In this document: one piece after another, positions 1 to 4,584 of the stretch
How positions within the stretch are numbered: position 1 is the stretch's first letter
Layout of the letters: the number at the start of each line of letters is the position of its first letter
Assembly (NCBI GenBank): GCA_903882335.1
Contig: CAIRWP010000175.1
Location: 1 to 6,151 of the forward strand
DNA from: an uncultured Opitutia bacterium
GTDB taxonomy: Bacteria > Verrucomicrobiota > Verrucomicrobiia > Opitutales > UBA953
Length of the DNA stretch: 6,151 nt
Direction of reading: 5' to 3'
The notes under the pieces: generated by a model
The model's database searches: none
What the model was told of the DNA's origin: nothing
What the model saw: the letters and a program-made list of their open reading frames with translations, nothing else
Program-made: the position numbers and the translations under genes

Positions 1-43
1 AGGCTTCGCCGCGGGGCGTGCTGCTGTCGGAAGGGGCGGACAT
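1..43 (-). CDS. pstA: Start of phosphate ABC transporter permease PstA (partial)
   Basis: An ATG on the minus strand at 43-41 opens a frame that runs off the left edge, giving MSAPSDSSTPRGEA. It begins only two bases after the TGA stop of pstC (TGACCATG), which is tight enough for translational coupling. The 14 residues seen are a polar, Ser/Pro-rich cytoplasmic tail with no diagnostic motif. The call therefore rests on context: in pst operons the gene directly after pstC is almost always pstA, the second membrane subunit of the phosphate importer. No clear ribosome binding site is visible; the sequence ahead of the start is the last codons of pstC. It could in principle be another gene, but the spacing and order make pstA the best guess. 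Confidence 0.6.
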   Translation of the reverse strand, partial: MSAPSDSSTPRGEA

Positions 44-45
44 GG

Positions 46-2340
46 TCAGACGACTTTATAGCGCTCCCGCAGGCGCTGGCGGAGGACTTCCGCGACGGTG
101 TTGAGCACGAAGGTGAGGAGGAAAAGGCAGCAGGCGCCGAGGAAGAGGGCGCGGTAATGGGTGTGACCGGCGGCCGCCTCGGGCAGCTCGACGGCGATGT
201 TGGCCGACAGCGTCCGCATGCCGCTGAAGGGGTTGAAGTCCATGACCGCCGTGTTGCCGGTGGCCATCACGACGATCATCGTCTCGCCGATGGCGCGGCC
301 AAAGCCGATCATCACGGCCGAGACGATGCCCGATACCGCGGTGGGCACCACCACGCTCCAGACGGTCTGCCAGCGGCTGGCGCCGAGCGCCAAGGATCCC
401 GACACGAGGGAATCCGGGACGTTGGAGAGCGCATCCTCCGCGATGGTGAACACGATCGGGATGACCGCGAAGCCCATGACGAAGCCGACCACGAGGGAGT
501 TGCGCGAGTCATACGTCGCGCCCGTCGTCTGCCGCCACCATTCCCGGAAGTCGGCGATGGGGAGACCCGTCGCGGTATCCTTCACCGTGAAGAAGAAGGA
601 CTCGATCGCGGGGCCAGCCTGCCAGGCCGCCCAGGCGCACAGGGCGAGGAACGGGAGCAACCAGAGGAACTCCATGCCGGGCTTGACCTGCCGGCGGACC
701 GGCTGGGGCAGCACGGACCACAGGAAACCGGCCGAAATCGCCGCGGGCGCGAGGATGCCGATCGCGCAGAAGAGCGAGACCAGCCGGGGATCGACGAGCG
801 GCGCCAACCAGAGACCCGCGAGGAAGCCCAGGACGACCGACGGCAGCGAGGCCATGACCTCCATGACCGGCTTGACCACCTGGCGGTACTCGGGACGGAG
901 GAACTGCGAGACGTAGACGGCGGCGGTAAGCGCGATCGGCAAGGCGAAGAGCAGCGCGTAGAACGTGCCCTTGACCGTGCCGTAGAACAGGGGGACGAGC
1001 GAATACTTCGGCTCGAACTCATCGGAGCCCGCGCTGGACTGCCACGCGTAGGCCGGGGCGGAGGCGCCTTCGTACCAGATCTTGCCGAAGAAGGTCCGCC
1101 ACGAGGATTCCGGGTGATGGTCGACGATCGCCCAGCGATGCAGCTGGCCGTCGGCGGTGAGCGCCGTGATGCGGTCATAGCCGCCCGCGAAGGCGACTTG
1201 CCGGAGCGGCGCCGCGGGGGCCGGGCCCTCCCAGCGGACCGTCCCGGTCGTCATGTTGATCAGCTGGAGCCGACCGGCCGCGGCCGCGAGGTAGCATTTG
1301 TTGCCGACGGCGGCGTAGATGCCTTGGCCGGCGCCGGCCAGCGGCTCGCCGTCATGGATCTTCCCCCAGCGCCGCAGGCTCTTGCCGTCGGGCTGGAGCT
1401 GCGGGTACATCGACCAGACCTGCTGGGCGCCGGCACGGTCGACGAGGACCACCGAGACATTGCCGAAGATCAGGCCGGCGGCGGCCACGGCGGGATCGGT
1501 CGCGCCCTTGAAGGGCGTGAAGGATTGCAGGAAGGTGAAGGCGGCGCCGTCGTCGGCGTAGGCGCGCACCTCACCGGATCGGCCGATGACGAGGAGCGAC
1601 TCCGCGGTGGAAGGGAGCAGGACCTGGTCGACCGAGGCGGCGTCGGCCGCCACGACGAACGGTGCGGAGACGGTGATCTTGCCCTTGCCGCCCAAGCCCT
1701 TGCGTTCGGTCAGGCGGACGGCGGTCAGCAGCGGCTTGCCGCCCTCCTCCTGGCGGACCAGCAAGAGGCGAGACTGCGGACCTTTCGCATCCCAGACATC
1801 GAGACACGGCAAGCCGGCGCGGCCGATGGCGACCGGCTCGAGGGGCGTCACGACGGGCTCGACGGTGCGCTTACCGGCGTCGTCGAAGGTCGAACGATAG
1901 ACCACGCGGACCTCCTGGACCGCGCCATCCGAAAGCCCCAGGAAGACCAGACCCGTGCGCGGGTAACTGCGTACCGCGGTCACGCGCCGCTCGCCGAGCA
2001 CGGGTGTCCACTCCAGCAACATCTTCCCGTCCTTGGCTCGCTGGAAGAGGATGCGTCCGTCGCGACGAACGACGAAGGGAAACTCGCCATACTCGTCTTC
2101 GCCGAAAGCGACCGCCTCCGCCGGGACGGCAAGCGCCGACTCCGGCGCGACCTTGGCTCCCACGAAAAGCGGGAACACCTGGAAGATCAGGAAGCCCAGC
2201 ATGCCGAGCACCGCGACGACCACGCCGACGCCGCCGATGCGGATGAGGCGTCCCATCCAACGATCGGTCGCCAAGGTCAGCGGGCTGACCGTGAAGCGCG
2301 ACTCGGGCGCAGGCGCGGGGATTTCGTCGGATGTCGCCAT
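46..2340 (-). CDS. pstC: Phosphate ABC transporter permease PstC, enlarged form with a big periplasmic insert
   Basis: This is an inner-membrane subunit of the high-affinity phosphate ABC importer, acting with PstA, PstB and PstS. From the ATG at 2340 the protein is 764 residues, far more than the roughly 300 of E. coli PstC. A short cytoplasmic tail leads to a first membrane helix (about 35-59), then some 390 periplasmic residues, then the permease core (about 447-764) with about six further helices. The core carries the ABC-permease coupling loop (ALGASRW at about 651) followed by FGRAIGETM and VMATGN (about 680-696), typical of PstC. The insert has recurring strand-like units such as GLSDGAVQEV, GRSGEVRAY, AAGRLQLI and TADGQLHRW, suggesting a beta-propeller-like fold. 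Similar long PstC-type permeases are known (COG4590), so the architecture is recognised though the insert's job is not. A TTG at 2373 in the same frame would add 11 residues. I prefer the ATG because the TTG abuts a stem-loop. Neither start has a clear Shine-Dalgarno sequence. Confidence 0.93.
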   Translation of the reverse strand: MATSDEIPAPAPESRFTVSPLTLATDRWMGRLIRIGGVGVVVAVLGMLGFLIFQVFPLFVGAKVAPESALAVPAEAVAFGEDEYGEFPFVVRRDGRILFQRAKDGKMLLEWTPVLGERRVTAVRSYPRTGLVFLGLSDGAVQEVRVVYRSTFDDAGKRTVEPVVTPLEPVAIGRAGLPCLDVWDAKGPQSRLLLVRQEEGGKPLLTAVRLTERKGLGGKGKITVSAPFVVAADAASVDQVLLPSTAESLLVIGRSGEVRAYADDGAAFTFLQSFTPFKGATDPAVAAAGLIFGNVSVVLVDRAGAQQVWSMYPQLQPDGKSLRRWGKIHDGEPLAGAGQGIYAAVGNKCYLAAAAGRLQLINMTTGTVRWEGPAPAAPLRQVAFAGGYDRITALTADGQLHRWAIVDHHPESSWRTFFGKIWYEGASAPAYAWQSSAGSDEFEPKYSLVPLFYGTVKGTFYALLFALPIALTAAVYVSQFLRPEYRQVVKPVMEVMASLPSVVLGFLAGLWLAPLVDPRLVSLFCAIGILAPAAISAGFLWSVLPQPVRRQVKPGMEFLWLLPFLALCAWAAWQAGPAIESFFFTVKDTATGLPIADFREWWRQTTGATYDSRNSLVVGFVMGFAVIPIVFTIAEDALSNVPDSLVSGSLALGASRWQTVWSVVVPTAVSGIVSAVMIGFGRAIGETMIVVMATGNTAVMDFNPFSGMRTLSANIAVELPEAAAGHTHYRALFLGACCLFLLTFVLNTVAEVLRQRLRERYKVV

Positions 2341-2370
2341 CGGGTTACGATCGGGTGTCAGGGTTTCCGG

Positions 2371-2398
2371 CAAAGGGAAAGGCGGGGATGACCCCGCC
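2371..2398 (-). terminator. Terminator-like stem-loop between pstS and pstC
   Basis: On the minus strand a perfect 7-bp stem, GGCGGGG (2398-2392) and CCCCGCC (2387-2381), encloses the four-base loop TCAT and is followed by TTTCCCTTTG (2380-2371). The stem is all G:C, but the T run is broken by CCC, so it looks like a leaky terminator or an mRNA-stabilising stem rather than a strong stop. It sits about 85 bases after the pstS stop and about 40 bases before the pstC ATG. A partial stop here is commonly inferred in transporter operons to give an excess of binding protein over permease. It could equally protect the 3' end of a processed pstS message. Confidence 0.5.
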
Positions 2399-2482
2399 CG
2401 GGAGGACCCGAGACCGCACCGTCGCTCTTGATAGGCCGACCCCGGAGGGCGTGGCGGCGACGATGCGATTTCGAGACCAAGC

Positions 2483-3466
2483 TTATTCGGCGCTGTAGAA
2501 CTTCAGCGAGGCGCGGCCTTCGTCGGCGACGTCGGCCGGCAGCGGGAAGTAGCCGTCCTTGATCACGATTTCCTGGCCCTGCTTCGAGAGCACAAAGGTG
2601 ATGAACTCGCTGGTGAGCTTGTCCATCGGGCGGGCGGGCGCCTTGTTCACGTAGACGTACAGGTAGCGGGACAGCGGGTAGGAGCCATTGAGACAGTTGG
2701 CGTAGGTCGGGTCGACGAACGCGGTGCCTTGGGCGGCAAGGGGCAGGGCCCGGACGCCGGAGGTGGCGTAGCCGATGCCGGAGTAACCGATCGCGCCGAC
2801 ATCGGCGGCGATACCCTGGACAACGGAGGAGGAACCCGGCTGCTCCTTGATGGTGTCCTTGTAGTCACCGTTCTTCAGGGCGACTTCCTTGAAGTAGCCG
2901 TAGGTGCCGGAGGCGGAGTTACGGCCGAAGGAGGAGATGGTCTTACCGGCCAAGGCACCCTTCTGCTCGAGGGCACCCCAGGTGAGGACGTCCTGGCCGC
3001 CACGCTTGCGGGTGGAGGAGAAGATGCCGTCGACCTGGGTGAGAGAGAGACCCGCGACCGGGTTGTCCTTGTGGACGAAGACGGCGAGGGCGTCGATGGC
3101 GACGGCGATGCGGGTCGGCTTATGGCCGAACTTGGCGGCGAAGGCGGAGATTTCGGTGGCCTTCATCTCGCGGCTCATCGGGCCGACCTGAGCGACACCG
3201 GAAGCGAGGGCGACCGGCGCGGTGCCGGAACCCTTACCCTCGACCTGGATCTTCACGTTGGGGTAGGCGGCCTTGAAGCCCTCGCTCCAGAAGGTCATGA
3301 GGTTGTTCAACGTGTCGGAGCCGACCGAGTTGAGGTTGCCGGAGACGCCGGAAGCCACGGCGTACGCCGGGAGCTTCGGGTCGACGACGACCGCGTCGGC
3401 GGCCTGCACGGTGACGGCAGTCGCGGTGAGGGAGAGGAGGGCGAGGGAGCGGAGGGCGGTGTTCAT
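2483..3466 (-). CDS. pstS: Periplasmic phosphate-binding protein PstS
   Basis: The product captures phosphate in the periplasm and delivers it to the PstC/PstA channel. The 327-residue length is normal for the family. Residues 1-22 form a signal peptide: an Arg at 6, a hydrophobic stretch, and a likely cut after VQA. The mature protein has the two-lobed PstS fold motifs: GSDT at 49-52, GKGSGTAP at 77-84, GPMSRE at 95-100, and RNSASGT at 182-188. In the last motif, Arg182 and Ser186-Gly187-Thr188 match in spacing the phosphate ligands Arg135 and Ser139-Gly140-Thr141 of E. coli PstS. The GPMSR segment lies where E. coli has Asp56 (in its GASDAP segment); I see no Asp there, as in other GPMSR-type PstS proteins. 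The ATG at 3466 starts directly before the signal peptide, but its leader (GTAACCTTCCC) has no Shine-Dalgarno match. The gene heads a pstS-pstC-pstA operon and is presumably induced by phosphate starvation. Confidence 0.95.
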   Translation of the reverse strand: MNTALRSLALLSLTATAVTVQAADAVVVDPKLPAYAVASGVSGNLNSVGSDTLNNLMTFWSEGFKAAYPNVKIQVEGKGSGTAPVALASGVAQVGPMSREMKATEISAFAAKFGHKPTRIAVAIDALAVFVHKDNPVAGLSLTQVDGIFSSTRKRGGQDVLTWGALEQKGALAGKTISSFGRNSASGTYGYFKEVALKNGDYKDTIKEQPGSSSVVQGIAADVGAIGYSGIGYATSGVRALPLAAQGTAFVDPTYANCLNGSYPLSRYLYVYVNKAPARPMDKLTSEFITFVLSKQGQEIVIKDGYFPLPADVADEGRASLKFYSAE

Positions 3467-3471
3467 GGGAA

Positions 3472-3528
3472 GGTTACGCCGACATCATCCCATGCGATTG
3501 TTACGGTTTCGTGGCGGCAGGGTGTTAC
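3472..3528 (-). promoter_or_regulatory. Pst operon leader with three GTAAC repeats (possible regulator sites)
   Basis: The 107-base gap ahead of pstS should hold the pst promoter. Read on the minus strand it has three copies of a similar hexamer: GTAACA (3528-3523), GTAACA (3504-3499) and GTAACC (3477-3472), spaced 24 and 27 bases apart. The last copy lies five bases before the pstS ATG. A fourth copy, CGTAACC, lies at 2349-2343, two bases before the pstC ATG. The hexamer resembles one half of a phosphate-regulator box (compare CTGTCAT of PhoB or TTAACA of Bacillus PhoP), but the 11-base periodicity of those boxes is missing. I see no convincing -35/-10 pair. Assignment as a Pho-type operator is inference from position and repetition. 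Confidence 0.3.
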
Positions 3529-3573
3529 TTGGGCAATAGGCCACCCCACCCCGAAATACCCGGTCCCGGCCGT

Positions 3574-4449
3574 TTATTTGAGAAACTCCTTCAAAAGGGT
3601 CGCCGAACGCGCCTCAGCCTGGGGCAGGGGTACGCCCGCAGGCACACTGGGACGCTTATGCCCGATTTTGGCGAGCCATGCGTCCCGCAGCAGGTTGGCT
3701 CTCTGCTGGAGAATGCGCCATTTCGCCGGCTCCGCCATCGCGACGTCGACCTTCCAACCCATCAAGGGAGCCAGCTGCGTCCAGATCGCCGTGGCCATCA
3801 GCAGATGACCTTCCGGTCCGGGATTCAGATGGTCCTTTGCGAAGACGAATCGCGGGTCGGCCTCTTTCGCGGCCACGATGGCCGCGCGCAGGGCCGGCCG
3901 CGCGTCGACGACCAACCAACCCGCGGGACGCTGCGCTACCAACCATTGCGCGTAGCTATCCAGCACGCCGTCGTAGACCGGCACCTTCGGCAGATCCGCG
4001 CCGAACAACGGCGGCGTCAGGTGCACGACTTTCGCGCCGGCGCGGACGCAGGCCGCGTGCAGGCGCAGTTGACCTTCACGGAACGCGCGCGTGCGTTCCG
4101 GGTCGGCCGGCAGGTAGAGACCGTCGTTGCCGCCGTAGCAGGCGAGGACGAGGGTCGGCTTGAAGAGCTCGAGCGCGCGCGCCAGACGCTCGTGCACATC
4201 GGGCCGCAGATAAGCGCCGCCCGCATGACCGGCCTCGCTGAGTCCGCTCGCGGTCTCGCCAGGCAACGCGGCGTTGACGATGACCGCACGGGACAGGCCC
4301 TTCTGCGCGCGGATGGCGGATTCGACGTACACGGTCCAACCGCCGATGTAGGCGAGGTTGTCGCCGAGGATCAGGATGCGCGTCTCCTCCTGGTCGGCCC
4401 GCAAGGGCGCGACGCACCAGGCTAGGAGGATCAGGAATGCGCGCAGCAT
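3574..4449 (-). CDS. Exported SGNH/GDSL-fold protein with altered catalytic residues
   Basis: This 291-residue protein has a signal peptide (residues 1-18, MLRAFLILLAWCVAPLRA, likely cut after LRA) and then an SGNH/GDSL hydrolase domain, so it acts in the periplasm or outside. The family usually removes acyl or acetyl groups from lipids, sugars or polysaccharides. Visible blocks are: block I ILGDNLAYIGG at 27-37; block II NAALPGETASG at 59-69, with the oxyanion Gly; block III YGGND at 105-109, with its Asn; and block V DHLNPGPEGH at 206-215. The nucleophile of GDS is replaced by Asn31. In the usual DxxHP motif the His position is Asn209, leaving only Asp206. Codons AAC and AAT read clearly at both sites. 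Residues 71-78 (SEAGHAGG) and HLTPP at 143-147 match a subfamily I associate with exported esterases. A C-terminal tail of about 60 residues is charged and may be helical. It lies 107 bases upstream of pstS on the same strand, but no functional link is evident. Substrate unknown; it may be a pseudoenzyme. Confidence 0.85.
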   Translation of the reverse strand: MLRAFLILLAWCVAPLRADQEETRILILGDNLAYIGGWTVYVESAIRAQKGLSRAVIVNAALPGETASGLSEAGHAGGAYLRPDVHERLARALELFKPTLVLACYGGNDGLYLPADPERTRAFREGQLRLHAACVRAGAKVVHLTPPLFGADLPKVPVYDGVLDSYAQWLVAQRPAGWLVVDARPALRAAIVAAKEADPRFVFAKDHLNPGPEGHLLMATAIWTQLAPLMGWKVDVAMAEPAKWRILQQRANLLRDAWLAKIGHKRPSVPAGVPLPQAEARSATLLKEFLK

Positions 4450-4462
4450 CCCGACAAGATGA

Positions 4463-4485
4463 CTTTTCCCGGCGGGCGGGAAAAG
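4463..4485. repeat. Perfect 9-bp inverted repeat in the divergent intergenic region
   Basis: CTTTTCCCG (4463-4471) and CGGGAAAAG (4477-4485) are exact reverse complements separated by five bases (GCGGG). The element lies 13 bases before the SGNH-protein ATG on the minus strand and about 90 bases before the likely uvrA start. In a promoter region between divergent genes such symmetry suggests a dimeric repressor or activator site. As RNA it could also fold into a 9-bp hairpin in the leader of the SGNH gene. No run of T follows on either strand, so a terminator is less likely. Confidence 0.45.
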
Positions 4486-4570
4486 CCGAATCCGGACGAG
4501 TTATTAACGCCCCCACCCTGCCCCGCCGTCCACATTCGGCTTCTCCCAGGCGACCCGCGGGGCTAGCCTC

Positions 4571-4584
4571 GGAGTCTGGACTCC
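4571..4584 (+). promoter_or_regulatory. GGAGTC/GACTCC palindrome spanning the likely uvrA start
   Basis: GGAGTC (4571-4576) and GACTCC (4579-4584) are perfect reverse complements with only TG between them. In mRNA this gives at least a 5-bp stem with the loop CTGG, placing the candidate CTG start codon (4576-4578) at the tip and burying the GGAG that could act as a ribosome binding site. It may be a small translational control element or chance symmetry. Confidence 0.3.

Noticed and set aside
157..2391. A 744-codon open frame on the plus strand opposite pstC
   Set aside because: It is rich in Arg, Gly, Asp and His with no recognisable domain, lies wholly antisense to the clear pstC gene, and is explained by the G+C-rich third codon positions of pstC.
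3467..3573. Canonical PhoB box ahead of pstS
   Set aside because: No pair of CTGTCAT-like half-sites at 11-base spacing is present; only the looser GTAAC repeats were recorded.
2729..3808. A 359-codon plus-strand open frame opposite pstS and into the SGNH gene
   Set aside because: Gly/Asp/Val-rich, low-complexity shadow crossing two real genes and an intergenic region, with no domain seen.
3511..4425. A 304-codon plus-strand open frame opposite the SGNH gene
   Set aside because: Composition is that of an antisense shadow (Arg/Gly/Gln-rich), while the minus strand has a signal peptide and conserved SGNH blocks.
4396..4449. Lipoprotein signal in the SGNH protein because of Cys12
   Set aside because: The residue before the Cys is Trp (LAWC), which does not fit a lipobox. 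A normal signal peptidase site after LRA fits better.
4459..4566. A 35-codon ORF from ATG 4459 to TAG 4564-4566, in the same frame as uvrA
   Set aside because: It is Pro-rich and contains the inverted repeat. UvrA proteins normally begin only a few residues before IxIxGAR, so an N-terminal extension through a mutated stop is unlikely. A leader peptide cannot be excluded but has no supporting ribosome binding site.
4450..4575. Search for an SOS (LexA) box ahead of uvrA
   Set aside because: No CTGT-N8-ACAG, GAAC-N4-GTTC or TGTTC-N4-GAACA type symmetry was seen. The inverted repeat present has an unrelated sequence.
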